A stretch of 49,793 nt of DNA from DASZBX01 sp035943635 (GCA_035943635.1 DASZBX010000088.1:1-49793), one strand, 5' to 3'. Counted from the stretch's first letter, positions 1 through 7,896 are shown. The notes: generated from the sequence alone by a model not told the origin. Numbers and translations: made by a program.

Positions 1-649
1 GGTAGGTCTGGGCGGCCTGGTTCTCCAGGTCCAGGGCCAGGTTCGCCACGCCGCCGACGGTGGTCACCGCGCTGAGGGCGGCCAGGGTCTGGGGCTGGTT
101 GGACAACGGGATGCCGGTGATCGTGGGCACGTTGGCCGAGGTGAGCACCGCGTTCCACGCCTTCGCGTGGTCGGCGTGCTGGCTCTTGGCGGTGGTGGCG
201 AAGGTCGCGACGGCCGGGGGCACGGCGCCGAGCTTGCCGGCGGTCGCGGCGGTCAGGGCCGCGCCGTAGGCGGCCACGGCCTGGTTCTCCAGCGCGGTGG
301 CCAGCGCGACGACCTTGAGGTCACCGGTGTACTGGCTGGTGCCCGAACCCGAGGCCATCGCGGACGGGCTGCCGGCCCCGCCGGTCCCCGCGGCCTGCGG
401 GGACGAGCTGGAGCTGCTGCACGCGGCCAGGGCCAGAGTGGCCCCGACCCCGCCGAGCCCGACCAGGAAGCCGCGGCGGCCGACCCGGCGTTCCGGGGTG
501 GCCTGGGTGTCGGCCAGTTCCTCGGCGAACAAAGCGGCCTGCTTGCGCATCACCGGGATGCTCTCGCGGTGCGCCTCGTCCAGGTCCTTGGTCATCGAAG
601 CCAGCTGGGCCTCGCTGATCTGCAGCTGCCACTGCGGCGTCCCGGTCAT
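1..649 (-). CDS. Ferritin-like Tat lipoprotein (3' end outside the window)
   Basis: The protein starts at ATG 649 and runs off the left edge, so only about 216 N-terminal residues are visible. A helical N-terminus of about 60 residues precedes a twin-arginine motif (RRVGRRGFLVG), a hydrophobic stretch and a lipobox-like LAAC, which predicts Tat export and lipid anchoring. The rest is helical with Glu and His residues spaced as in a ferritin-like four-helix bundle (ALENQAVAAY, SQHADHAKAW, LENQAAQTY), the pattern of the Ferritin_2/DUF4439 families. Its ATG overlaps the stop of the preceding ferritin-like gene by 4 bases, so the two are probably co-translated. Iron or redox function is inferred from family membership. 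The substrate is unknown. Confidence 0.8.
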   Translation of the reverse strand, partial: MTGTPQWQLQISEAQLASMTKDLDEAHRESIPVMRKQAALFAEELADTQATPERRVGRRGFLVGLGGVGATLALAACSSSSSSPQAAGTGGAGSPSAMASGSGTSQYTGDLKVVALATALENQAVAAYGAALTAATAGKLGAVPPAVATFATTAKSQHADHAKAWNAVLTSANVPTITGIPLSNQPQTLAALSAVTTVGGVANLALDLENQAAQTY

Positions 650-1452
650 GAGACCGCTCCTTCGCTGACCGGCGACGCGCTGGTCGTCGGGTAGAACGAC
701 GTGGGGAACCCGACACTGCCCGCCGCGGCCGGCAGGCTGGCAGGCATGGTCGGGATCGCGATCAGGTCCGCGTCCCCGGCCGCCAGCAGGGCCTGCACGG
801 CCAGCAGCACCGACCGGTGCTGGGCCTCGACCGGCGCCACGCTGCCGAACAGCGTCCGCAGCGAGGCGTCACTGGCCAGCGAGACGTACTTGGTGTAGGT
901 CTGCGCCGCGACGTCTTCGAGCGTGATCGCGAGGGTCACGACGTCCGCCGGGGACTTGATCGTCGGCAGCGCGGTCTTGACCACCGCGGCGTACTTCGGG
1001 TCCGCCCCGGTCTGCTCCTTGCCGCCGGCCGCGGTGATCGCCGCGTTGAACGCCTGGGCGTGCGCGGTGTGCTGGGCGGTGGTCTTGGTGATGAACGCGG
1101 CCACGGTCGCGTTGCCGGACTTGATGAAGTCCAGGCCCGCGGCGGTCGTGTACACCGACACCGCCAGGTTCTCGATCGACGCCGCGGTCTGCAGCGCCAT
1201 GATGTCCCCGCTGGTCGCGGTCGCGGGCGCACTCGCCGCCGCCGCGGCCCGGCCTGCGCCGAGCAGCATCGCGCCGCCGGCGATCCCGGCCAACCAGCCG
1301 CCGCGCGAACGCCGCGCGCCGGCGGTCTCCTGCTGCTGCTGCGTGTACTCGTCCAGCGCCTGCCGAGTGATCCGTACCGCGTCGCTGTTCAAATCCTGCG
1401 ACTGGACGGTCAACTCCGACAGAAGCCGGGTGTCGAGACTCTCGTCACCCAT
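646..1452 (-). CDS. Ferritin-like protein with Tat-type signal
   Basis: This 268-residue protein begins with about 45 polar residues, followed by RRSRGGWLAG and an Ala/Gly-rich hydrophobic segment that looks like a Tat signal. The mature part is a ferritin-like helical domain. Likely metal ligands sit in SIENLAVSVY, TTAQHTAHAQAF, TLEDVAAQTY and PVEAQHRSVL. The start is supported by a GGAGGG ribosome site 7 bases upstream. The gene overlaps the following ferritin-like lipoprotein gene (ATGA), so they probably form a pair. The C-terminus is Pro/Ser-rich and lacks an anchor. Such paired exported ferritin-like proteins are common in actinobacteria, but their role is not well defined. Confidence 0.8.
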   Translation of the reverse strand: MGDESLDTRLLSELTVQSQDLNSDAVRITRQALDEYTQQQQETAGARRSRGGWLAGIAGGAMLLGAGRAAAAASAPATATSGDIMALQTAASIENLAVSVYTTAAGLDFIKSGNATVAAFITKTTAQHTAHAQAFNAAITAAGGKEQTGADPKYAAVVKTALPTIKSPADVVTLAITLEDVAAQTYTKYVSLASDASLRTLFGSVAPVEAQHRSVLLAVQALLAAGDADLIAIPTMPASLPAAAGSVGFPTSFYPTTSASPVSEGAVS

Positions 1453-1480
1453 AACGGCCCTCCGATTTCCTAAGACGTGC

Positions 1481-1498
1481 GGCCCGCCGGAGCGGGCC
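1481..1498 (-). promoter_or_regulatory. Small hairpin in the leader of the ferritin-like pair
   Basis: GGCCCGC and GCGGGCC form a 7-bp stem around a 4-base loop, about 30 bases upstream of the ATG at 1452. It lies in the likely 5' leader of the two ferritin-like genes. It may affect translation or be a chance GC-rich stem. The rest of the 253-base gap (1453-1705) shows no other gene. Confidence 0.25.
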
Positions 1499-1705
1499 TC
1501 GTTGCAGGATTCTTTCGGTGTGCAGGGGGTCGCGGATTGGCATTGAGCGTAAGTGGCCGAGAACTTCGCTCGTTCGAGTTAACCGACCAATCCGCCGCCG
1601 CTGCCGGGGCGAATGCTGGAAACGGAGCAATACATCAGCAGGAGAATTGTGGTTCGAATGTTCGTCTTCTCATAATTCTCCCGGGCCCGGGGATGAGCGG
1701 ACGAA

Positions 1706-2029
1706 TCAGGTCACGTCGTCGTCATAGGTGAGACGCGTGGCGCGCAGGTCCTCTTTGAGTTCGGCGCCGAGCGAGCGCAGGTCCTCGGTCTCGCCCAGCA
1801 GGTTCTTGCGCACGAAGGTCTTCGGGTTCAGATCGTGCAGGTCCAGTCCGTCGAACTCCGGGCCGAGTTCGCGGCGCAGCCCTTCGCGGGTGCTGTCGCT
1901 GAAGGCCCGGACCTGCTGGATGAAACGGGCCGCGCGGGCCGCCGTCTGCGGGAGCTTGTCCGGGCCGAACAGGACGACCCCGAGCCCGAGCAGCACCACG
2001 ATCTCGGGCAGGGACAGGTCGAAGAACAC
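1706..2029 (-). CDS. tatB: TatB-like twin-arginine translocase component
   Basis: This 107-residue protein starts at GTG 2029 with CGGAG 8 bases upstream. A single N-terminal transmembrane helix ends in the hallmark FGPDKLP, followed by an amphipathic helix (TAARAARFIQQVRAF) and a charged tail. The FGPDKLP form and the longer tail fit TatB better than TatA. It would work with TatA and TatC at the cytoplasmic membrane to export folded twin-arginine proteins. The tatA-like gene lies 78 bases upstream on the same strand and two Tat substrates lie just downstream. No tatC is visible in the window. Confidence 0.85.
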   Translation of the reverse strand: MFFDLSLPEIVVLLGLGVVLFGPDKLPQTAARAARFIQQVRAFSDSTREGLRRELGPEFDGLDLHDLNPKTFVRKNLLGETEDLRSLGAELKEDLRATRLTYDDDVT

Positions 2030-2107
2030 GGTGACGGCTCCGGTCGGTGATCGAGAGGGGTTCGGGCGGGCCCGGCGGCGTGGCCGGGTGCGCCCTGGAA
2101 CGCGGGT

Positions 2108-2308
2108 TTAGACGACCGTGTCCCGCACCGCAGTGACCGGCTCGGCTTCGGCCTCGGCGCCGGTCTTGGCGGCGCCCAGCTCCGAGCGGAAGATCCGCAG
2201 CGACTGGCCGACCGAGCGGGCCGAGTCGGGCAGGCGCTTGGCGCCGAACAGCAGCATCGCGATCGCACCGATGACGACCAGGTGCCAGGGCTCAAATGCA
2301 CGCAACAT
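2108..2308 (-). CDS. tatA: TatA-like twin-arginine translocase component
   Basis: This 66-residue protein has a short N-terminus, one transmembrane helix, the FGAKRLP hinge and the amphipathic segment SARSVGQSLRIFRSE, all typical of TatA. TatA oligomers form the size-variable translocation path. The tail is short and acidic/alanine-rich. The gene is followed by tatB-like on the same strand. It is probably a second, local Tat set, because main actinobacterial tatA/tatC genes normally sit near proteasome genes. That contrast is family knowledge and cannot be tested here. Confidence 0.85.
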   Translation of the reverse strand: MLRAFEPWHLVVIGAIAMLLFGAKRLPDSARSVGQSLRIFRSELGAAKTGAEAEAEPVTAVRDTVV

Positions 2309-2519
2309 GATCCGATTCCGTTCTGTCTGAGGGCTGCCGCCGCCCAGTCGGGAGGTGGACGGTCGCGAACGAGTCGGGGCCGGAAGGTGTTGTGCGCCCC
2401 GCTGTACTGGACCATTCGCAGCAGTCGGGGCCCCGGATTGGTGAGCCGCGTAAATTCACCCTTTCGAGTCGGCCGCGCCTGCTCGCCACGGGCGGCGGGT
2501 CCCGGCGGACAGGACAGGA

Positions 2520-2568
2520 CCCGGTGTCGGAACGTTCCGCGGGTCGCGCGGAGCGTTCCGGCACCGGG
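2520..2568 (+). repeat. 22-bp stem hairpin, best folded as plus-strand RNA
   Basis: Bases 2520-2541 pair with 2547-2568 around the 5-base loop GGTCG. All 22 positions pair if two G-U wobbles are allowed (U2527-G2561 and U2535-G2553). Those wobbles exist only in a plus-strand transcript, since the minus strand would have A-C mismatches. It lies 12 bases before the larger inverted repeat at 2581-2678. There is no T-tract after it, so a classic intrinsic terminator is not evident. Confidence 0.7.
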
Positions 2569-2580
2569 CCGGTGGGGACT

Positions 2581-2678
2581 GGCCGCGCCCACTGCTAGGG
2601 CCTGTTCGGAGTTCAGATCAAGGCGAAACGGCTGATCTTGATCTGAACTCCGAACAGGCCCTAGCAGTGGGCGCGGCC
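2581..2678. repeat. Perfect 42-bp inverted repeat with 14-base loop
   Basis: Bases 2581-2622 are the exact reverse complement of 2637-2678, separated by 14 bases. The right arm contains the last codons and TAG stop of the small secreted-protein gene (GGCCGCGCCCACTGCTAG), so the end of that gene is copied in inverted orientation. Each arm includes CTAG followed by GGCCTGTTCGGAG, which resembles a transposon end beside a CTAG duplication. The homology nevertheless continues 14 bases outward. It could act as a strong transcript end for the secreted-protein gene, be a remnant of a small mobile element, or mark an inverted duplication. The region 2309-2519 upstream of tatA shows no gene. Confidence 0.85.
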
Positions 2679-2864
2679 GAGGACGTCCACGGCGTTGCAG
2701 GCCAGCGTGACCGGGACGGTCACGTCCAGGAGGTGGATGGGCAGGACGTTGATCCCGGCGTCCTCGGACACCGGGGCGGCCGCCCGCTCGACCGCCCAGG
2801 CGGACGAGGTGGACCCGGCCATGACTGCCGCTGCGAGCAGGGCGCAGGCGATGATCTTCTTCAT
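2661..2864 (-). CDS. Small secreted, chaplin-like protein
   Basis: This 67-residue protein has a clean Sec signal (MKKIIACALLAAAVMAG...AWA) and a mature part of about 43 residues. The mature part is hydrophobic and ends LACNAVDVLGRAHC, with two cysteines. Spacing of Cys, Asn, Val and Gly resembles the chaplin repeat of surface-active proteins that coat aerial hyphae, but the match is short. The role is therefore tentative: cell-surface hydrophobin-like protein, or an unrelated small exported peptide. The 3' end lies inside the perfect inverted repeat at 2581-2678. It is monocistronic as far as can be seen. Confidence 0.6.
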   Translation of the reverse strand: MKKIIACALLAAAVMAGSTSSAWAVERAAAPVSEDAGINVLPIHLLDVTVPVTLACNAVDVLGRAHC

Positions 2865-2996
2865 GGCCGACTCAACGACCTCTTCACCGGGAGGTTACGT
2901 GAGGCAACGTCCGATGTTCACTCGTCTGGAGTACAACCTGCCGGAAACCGGTCCGGCCACGCCGAGCGGGCGCGCCGGGTCAGGGTGAAGCCGCGG

Positions 2997-3371
2997 TCAG
3001 CGCGAGGCCGCGGTCAGGCGCGCGGCCAGTTGCCGGTCGTAGATCTTCCGCTGGACGTTGCCGCGGGAGATGTCGAGCTCGCCGGTGTGCAGGTCGCGCA
3101 CGTGCACCACGACCTCGTTGGTGACCAGGGTGTCGCTGATGCAGGTGGTGTTCGGCAGTACCGCGTCGGCCGGTTTGGCCGCGGCGGCCTGGGCGGGTGT
3201 GCGCCCGGCGGCGAGCGCCACCGCGCCGACCGCCGCGACCCCGGTCGCGCCGCGGACCAGCCCGCGTCGCGAAACGCCCTGAGTGTGCGGCTTGCGCCGA
3301 GCCGATTCCCGGTGCCGGCTCTCGTCTTCGCCGTCATTCCCGTCGGCCTCCGCCGTTTCAAGGCGAATCAG
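2997..3371 (-). CDS. Small Tat-signal protein, start unresolved or frameshifted
   Basis: The frame is open from about 3389 to the stop at 2997. It encodes a polar N-terminus, a Tat motif (SRRGLVRGATG), a hydrophobic stretch, AQAAAA and then about 55 mature residues containing one Cys. The first in-frame GTG (3221) would cut the signal in half. No in-frame ATG, GTG or TTG precedes the arginine pair, only CTG 3371 and ATT 3368. An ATG at 3337 with a good GGAGG site is in a different frame. The true start is therefore a rare codon, or an indel separates start and signal. The gene follows the hydrogenase operon. Mature function is not recognised. Confidence 0.45.
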   Translation of the reverse strand: MIRLETAEADGNDGEDESRHRESARRKPHTQGVSRRGLVRGATGVAAVGAVALAAGRTPAQAAAAKPADAVLPNTTCISDTLVTNEVVVHVRDLHTGELDISRGNVQRKIYDRQLAARLTAASR

Positions 3372-3445
3372 GGGTCCGCCATGTACCGGTCAGGGAAATC
3401 ATGGTTCTCCTACGCCGCGGGCACAACCGGGCAATCGCCGAGCGG

Positions 3446-4291
3446 TCACCCGGTCCGCGGCACGTCCAGCAGACCCGGGTCGATCGTCGCCCGGGCGGTC
3501 ACCGACGCCGCCGCGGAGTCGACGATCAGGGCGGCGTCCTGCTCCCGGCCCTTCGGGATCTCGATCGCCGCGCTGTCCGGGCCGTCCCGGTGCGCCATCA
3601 GCCAGTCGTACAGCAGCCAGTCGACCGCGCAGGCGACGGCGAGCGGGTCGGCGTCGGCGGACCCGGCCGAGGTGATCACCGTGCGCAGTGCCTCGCGGTG
3701 CTCTGCCAGCGCGGCGTCCTTGTTGACGCCCGAGCTGTCGAACAGCAGCATCGCGAGCGTGGCCGGGAGCCGCAGGCCAGCCTCGGTGCGCACGATCCAC
3801 CGGCCGCCGCACCACGGCCGCCGCGGGTCGACCCGCTGCATCTGGCCGAAGCCGCCGACCACGCCGAGGGCCGGCGCGTCGAGTTCGCCGTCGAACGGGG
3901 CCGGGCCGAGCAGCCCGAGCGGCAGCCGGGCCCGGATCGCGAACAGCGCCGCGGTGCCGACGATCTGCCCGGCCCGCATGTCCGGCGCCGACCCGAGCAG
4001 CACCGACGCGGCGTGGTACTCGTGGCAGAGCCGGTCCAGCGCGCGGTGCAGCTCGCGCAGACCCTCGCGCTCGGCCGGGCCCGTGGGGCCGCGCCCGCCG
4101 CCGAGCAGCTCACCGAATTGCCCGGCCGCACTGACCAGCGCGTCGTCCAGCGCCTCGAGGTGGGTCGCGGCCAGCCGGTCGGGCTCCTCGTCCCGGCGGA
4201 CCAGGTCCGGCAGGCCGGTCGGGGCGCCGGCGGCGGTGAGCCAGTGGAAGCCGATCTGGCCGTCGGCCTGGGCTATCCGCGGCCGGCTCAC
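3446..4291 (-). CDS. Unknown protein at the end of the hydrogenase operon
   Basis: The protein is 281 residues from GTG 4291, chosen because GTGA overlaps the stop of the upstream DUF6390-like gene by 4 bases as elsewhere in this operon. A longer start at 4348 is possible. It is soluble, with no signal or membrane span. The N-terminal half is helical and acidic (AATHLEALDDALVSAAGQFG). The middle has a Trp/Cys/Gly-rich segment (DPRRPWCGGRW) followed by hydrophobic LPATLAMLLFDSSG. I do not recognise the family. Its position suggests a role in hydrogenase maturation or regulation, by inference only. Confidence 0.7.
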   Translation of the reverse strand: MSRPRIAQADGQIGFHWLTAAGAPTGLPDLVRRDEEPDRLAATHLEALDDALVSAAGQFGELLGGGRGPTGPAEREGLRELHRALDRLCHEYHAASVLLGSAPDMRAGQIVGTAALFAIRARLPLGLLGPAPFDGELDAPALGVVGGFGQMQRVDPRRPWCGGRWIVRTEAGLRLPATLAMLLFDSSGVNKDAALAEHREALRTVITSAGSADADPLAVACAVDWLLYDWLMAHRDGPDSAAIEIPKGREQDAALIVDSAAASVTARATIDPGLLDVPRTG

Positions 4292-5268
4292 CAGGTCCAG
4301 CCCGCTTCCGCCGCACGGTCCGGTCCCGGCCGGCCGGGCGCCGGCCACGGCCGGTCGGCCGGGCGGGCCGACTGCCGGGCCGAGACCCGCGAGCCCATCC
4401 GCGCGGCCGCCAGCCGCAGGTTGGTCGCGTCCAGCTGGCGCAGCGTGCTGGCTTCGAGGGTCTCGGCCTGGTCCGGGCGCAGCCGGTCCGAGAGCCAGTC
4501 CCAGTGCAGGGCGACCTGGTCGCCGGGCGCGACGTCCGGCAGGAAGCTCAGGCCGTCGACCGAGACCCGGACCCGCTCGGGCACCGGATCGCCGAGCCGC
4601 AGCGCGAATCCGTCCCAGGTCAGGCGGCGCGAGGTCAGCTCGACCTGGTCCCCGTCCCGGGCCACCACGGTGCCCCAGCGGATCCGGCAGTTGTCGAGCA
4701 CCCGCAGCGGCTCGTTGACCGGCTCGTCACCGCGCGCGGCAGCGCCCGGGCCGGCGACGCCGTGCGCGGCGAGCAGGCGCGACCACGGGTAGACGCCGAA
4801 CACGTGGAAACAGTGGTTGCCCGCGGCCTCGGCGACCAGCTCCGAGTTCAGATGCGACCAGTAACTGCTCGCCTGCGGCCCGATCAGCGCGAGCAGGTGG
4901 GCGCCGAAGTCGCGCGGGCTGATCTCGGCGCCGACCCCGCCGCCGAGCCAGTAGGCCTCGACGATCCGCCGGTCCAGCGGGTCCGCGATCCCGGTGAGTT
5001 TGGACAGGACCTGGAGGTAGGGCCAGGCGCCGGAGAACCGGCGGGCCACCGCGCGCACGTCGTCGGCCGAGCCGAGCTGCGCGGAGCCGGCCGCGGCCAG
5101 CGCGCCGGTCTCGGCCGGGCCGCAGAACCCGAGCTTGTTCGGCGCGTAGGCGTAGCGGGCGAACATCCACGCGCCGGAGACATCGCCGGAGGTGCCGCCG
5201 GTGCAGTCGCCGATGGTGGCCCCGGCCGGTTGCGCGGGCGTATCCGAACCCTGGGTCGGCGTGCTCAT
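4288..5268 (-). CDS. DUF6390-like hydrogenase-cluster protein
   Basis: The protein is 326 residues from ATG 5268, which overlaps the HypD stop (ATGA); the upstream in-frame extension lies inside hypD and is not real. A conserved N-terminal block (ARYAYAPNKLGFCGPAE) and later YWLGGG, NHCFHVFGVYPWSRLL and NCRIRWGTVV match what I recall of DUF6390. Conserved Cys and His residues (GFCGP, NHCFHVFG, DNCRIRWG) could bind metal. It is cytoplasmic, and its reaction is unknown. Tight coupling to hypD suggests a role in maturation or assembly of this hydrogenase class. The family name is from memory and should be confirmed. Confidence 0.75.
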   Translation of the reverse strand: MSTPTQGSDTPAQPAGATIGDCTGGTSGDVSGAWMFARYAYAPNKLGFCGPAETGALAAAGSAQLGSADDVRAVARRFSGAWPYLQVLSKLTGIADPLDRRIVEAYWLGGGVGAEISPRDFGAHLLALIGPQASSYWSHLNSELVAEAAGNHCFHVFGVYPWSRLLAAHGVAGPGAAARGDEPVNEPLRVLDNCRIRWGTVVARDGDQVELTSRRLTWDGFALRLGDPVPERVRVSVDGLSFLPDVAPGDQVALHWDWLSDRLRPDQAETLEASTLRQLDATNLRLAAARMGSRVSARQSARPADRPWPAPGRPGPDRAAEAGWTW

Positions 5269-6401
5269 CGCGGCTCCGCGGACTGTCCGACCAGCCGGGC
5301 CGCGTCGCGGTGCATCCGGCCGAAGTTGTAGTACGCGGCGCACGCGCCCTCGGCCGACACCATGCACGTGCCGATCGGCGTCTCCGGGGTGCACGCGGTG
5401 CCGAACACCTTGCACTCCCACGGTTTCAGCACGCCCTTGAGCACCTCACCGCACTGACACGCCTTCGGGTCGGCCACCCGCAGGCCGGGCAGGTCGAAGA
5501 GGCGTTCGGCGTCGAAGGCGGCGAACTCCTCCCGCAGCCGCAGCGCGCTCTGCGAGATGAATCCGAGGCCGCGCCACTCGAAGTGCGGGCGCAGCTCGAA
5601 CACCTGGGCCAGCAGGGCGAGCGCGGCCGGGTTGCCCTCCTCGCGCACCACCCTCGAGTATTGATTCTCCACTTCGCAGCGGCCCTCGCGGAGCTGGCGC
5701 AGCAGCATCGCCACCGACGCCAGGATGTCCAGGGGTTCGAACCCTGCGACCACGAGCGGCTTGCCGTACACCTCGGGCACGAACCGGTACGGCCGGTTGC
5801 CGACCACCGTGGAAACGTGGCCGGGCCCGAGGAATCCGGACAACCGCAGGTCGGGCGAGTCCAGGATCGCCTTGAGCGGCGGAACGATCGTGACGTGGTT
5901 GCAGAACACGCTGAAGTTCGACAGTCCGAGCTCGCGGGCGCGCACGAGCGTGACCGCGGTGGACGGCGCGGTGGTCTCAAAGCCGAGGGCGAAGAACACC
6001 ACCCGCCGGTCCGGGTTCTGCGCGGCCAGCCGCAGCGCGTCCAGGGGCGAGTAGAGGAAGCGCACGTCCGCGCCGCGGGCCTTGGCCTCCAGCAGGCTGC
6101 CGCGGCTGCCGGGCACCCGCATCATGTCGCCGAAGCAGGTGAAGATCACGCCGGGCTGCTCGGCCAGCCAGATCGCGTCGTCGACCCGGCCCATCGGGAT
6201 GACGCAGACCGGGCAGCCGGGGCCGTGCACCAGTTCCACGTTCTCCGGCAGCAGGTGTTCGAGCCCGTGCCGGTAGATGGTGTGGGTGTGGCCGCCGCAG
6301 ACCTCCATGAACTTGTGGTGCCCGGTGCCGGCCGTGTCCCTGATCGCCGCGAGCAGAAGCCGGGCCGCGGCCGGGTCGCGGAACTCGTCCACGAATCGCA
6401 T
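5265..6401 (-). CDS. hypD: Hydrogenase maturation factor HypD
   Basis: This 378-residue protein is a full-length HypD. With HypC it forms the scaffold on which the Fe(CN)2CO unit of [NiFe]-hydrogenase is built. It shows the family cysteines in order: FMEVCGGHTHT, GPGCPVC, and a C-terminal set (ACQCGEV, PWECKVFGTAC, GTCMVSAEGACAAYY) that binds the [4Fe-4S] cluster and redox cysteines. GFETTAPSTA is also conserved. A strong GGGGAGGG ribosome site precedes the ATG. It lies between hypC and the DUF6390-like gene in the maturation operon. Confidence 0.96.
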   Translation of the reverse strand: MRFVDEFRDPAAARLLLAAIRDTAGTGHHKFMEVCGGHTHTIYRHGLEHLLPENVELVHGPGCPVCVIPMGRVDDAIWLAEQPGVIFTCFGDMMRVPGSRGSLLEAKARGADVRFLYSPLDALRLAAQNPDRRVVFFALGFETTAPSTAVTLVRARELGLSNFSVFCNHVTIVPPLKAILDSPDLRLSGFLGPGHVSTVVGNRPYRFVPEVYGKPLVVAGFEPLDILASVAMLLRQLREGRCEVENQYSRVVREEGNPAALALLAQVFELRPHFEWRGLGFISQSALRLREEFAAFDAERLFDLPGLRVADPKACQCGEVLKGVLKPWECKVFGTACTPETPIGTCMVSAEGACAAYYNFGRMHRDAARLVGQSAEPR

Positions 6402-6435
6402 GAACCCTCCCCATCAGTGTGTACGAGCCCTGCGA

Positions 6436-6708
6436 TCACAGGACCGAGGAGGTGTCGAAGGCCTCGATCTCGGACCGGTACGCCTCCCCCATCTTCTGCA
6501 CCGCGGCCAGGGTCAGCATCGCCTCGTCCTCGTCGATCCGGGCCATCGCGAACCCGACGTGCACCAGCACCCAGTCCTGCGGCCGGACCTGTTCTCGTTC
6601 CAGCAGCCGGATGCTGATCGTGCGCTGCACCCCGCCGACGTCGACCTTGGCCAGACAGTTCGCGGCGTCCACGATCTCGACGATCTGCCCCGGAATCCCC
6701 AGGCACAT
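6436..6708 (-). CDS. hypC: HypC hydrogenase maturation chaperone (copy 1)
   Basis: The 90-residue protein begins MCLGIPGQIVEI, the HypC signature in which Cys2 binds the iron unit and the large-subunit precursor. The OB-like beta barrel ends with VLVHVGFAMARIDEDEA, also typical. It is preceded by a GAGGAGAGGG ribosome site and sits between hypE and hypD. The last 25 residues are helical. It is the partner of HypD. A second HypC lies at 9367-9729 and a HypC-like domain at 8549-9370, so this operon carries three such modules. Confidence 0.95.
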   Translation of the reverse strand: MCLGIPGQIVEIVDAANCLAKVDVGGVQRTISIRLLEREQVRPQDWVLVHVGFAMARIDEDEAMLTLAAVQKMGEAYRSEIEAFDTSSVL

Positions 6709-6756
6709 GTCCCTCTCCTCTTCTTCACGGTGACGGCGGCGCCCGGGCCGGGCGCC

Positions 6757-7896
6757 TCAGCAGATCCGCGGCAGCGGGTCGCCGACCAGCAGGTCCACGA
6801 TCCGGGTGCCGCCGAACAGGGTGCGCAGCACCACGGTCCCGGCCGGGTCGGCGGCGATCTCGCCGACCACGGCGGCCTGCGCGCCGAGCGGGTGCCCGCG
6901 CAGCGCGGCCAGCCCGGCCTCGGTCTCGCCGGCGGCGAGCACGGCCAGGAACTTGCCCTCGTTGGCCACGTACAGCGGGTCGATGCCGAGCAGTTCGCAG
7001 GCCCCGTTGACCGCCGGGCGGACCGGCAGCCGCCACTCGTCCAGGACCACGCACAGGCCGGCGGCCCGGGCCAGTTCGTTGCAGACCGTGCCGACGCCGC
7101 CGCGGGTCGGGTCGCGCAGCCAGCGGGTCGAGGGGGCCGCGGCGAGCAGGACCTCGGCCAGGTCGCCGAGCGGGGCCGTGTCCGAGCGGATGTCGGCCTC
7201 GATCGCGAGGTCGCCGCGGGCCAGCATCACGGCCATCCCGTGGTCGCCCATCGTCCCGGTCAGCACCAGGCGGTCGCCCGGGCGCACCGAGGCGGCCGAG
7301 AGCCGGCGCCCGTCCGGGATCACGCCCACGCCGGCGGTCGTGATGAACAGTCCGTCGGCGGCGCCGGTCGGTACGACCTTGGTGTCGCCGGTGACGATCT
7401 GCACCCCGGCGGCCTCGGCGGCCTCGGCCATGTCGGCCACGATCGCACGCAGTCCGCTGATCGGGAAGCCTTCTTCGAGCACGAACGCGGCCGACAGCCA
7501 GGCCGGGCGGGCGCCGGACACGGCCAGGTCGTTGACCGTGCCGTGCACCGCGAGGTGGCCGATCGAGCCGCCGGGGAAGCGCAGCGGCTGGACCACGAAC
7601 GCGTCGGTGCTGAAGGCGAGCCGGTCGCCGCCGGGCAGGGCCAGGACGGCGCCGTCGCCGAGCGCCTCGAGGTGTTCGTTGCGGAAGGCCTCGACGAAGA
7701 CCGAGTCGACCAGCGCCGCGGACGACTTCCCGCCGGCGCCGTGGGCCAGGGTGACGATCTCGTCCAGCAGCCGCGGCCGGCGGCGGCGGAAGGCCTCGAT
7801 CCGTTCGATCACCTCGCCCTCGGCGAAGGACGGGCCGGGGCCGGACCGACTGTGCTCGGCCGGGTCGTGCGCGGCGAGGCCGGAGTAAGAGGTCAT
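6757..7896 (-). CDS. hypE: Hydrogenase maturation protein HypE
   Basis: The protein is 379 residues from ATG 7896, overlapping the preceding SIS gene by 4 bases. HypE dehydrates the thiocarboxamide made by HypF to a cyanide group on its C-terminal cysteine. The sequence has AHGAGGKSS near residue 50, the AIR-synthase-like ATP-binding core (FSTDAFVVQPL, GTVNDLAVSGA, TGDTKVV, DPTRGGVGTV) and the required end PLPRIC with terminal Cys. About 45 residues of N-terminal extension precede the core. It lies in the maturation operon upstream of hypC copy 1. Confidence 0.95.
   Translation of the reverse strand: MTSYSGLAAHDPAEHSRSGPGPSFAEGEVIERIEAFRRRRPRLLDEIVTLAHGAGGKSSAALVDSVFVEAFRNEHLEALGDGAVLALPGGDRLAFSTDAFVVQPLRFPGGSIGHLAVHGTVNDLAVSGARPAWLSAAFVLEEGFPISGLRAIVADMAEAAEAAGVQIVTGDTKVVPTGAADGLFITTAGVGVIPDGRRLSAASVRPGDRLVLTGTMGDHGMAVMLARGDLAIEADIRSDTAPLGDLAEVLLAAAPSTRWLRDPTRGGVGTVCNELARAAGLCVVLDEWRLPVRPAVNGACELLGIDPLYVANEGKFLAVLAAGETEAGLAALRGHPLGAQAAVVGEIAADPAGTVVLRTLFGGTRIVDLLVGDPLPRIC

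Noticed and set aside
2581..2678. Complete insertion sequence or MITE
   Set aside because: The arms resemble transposon ends with CTAG, but homology runs past the CTAG into the gene end and the 14-base centre has no coding content.
2667..4718. Plus-strand open frame of 683 residues
   Set aside because: It lies opposite the DUF6390-like gene, the 281-residue unknown and the secreted protein. Its product is Arg/Pro/Ser-rich with no motif, as expected for a GC-rich antisense shadow.
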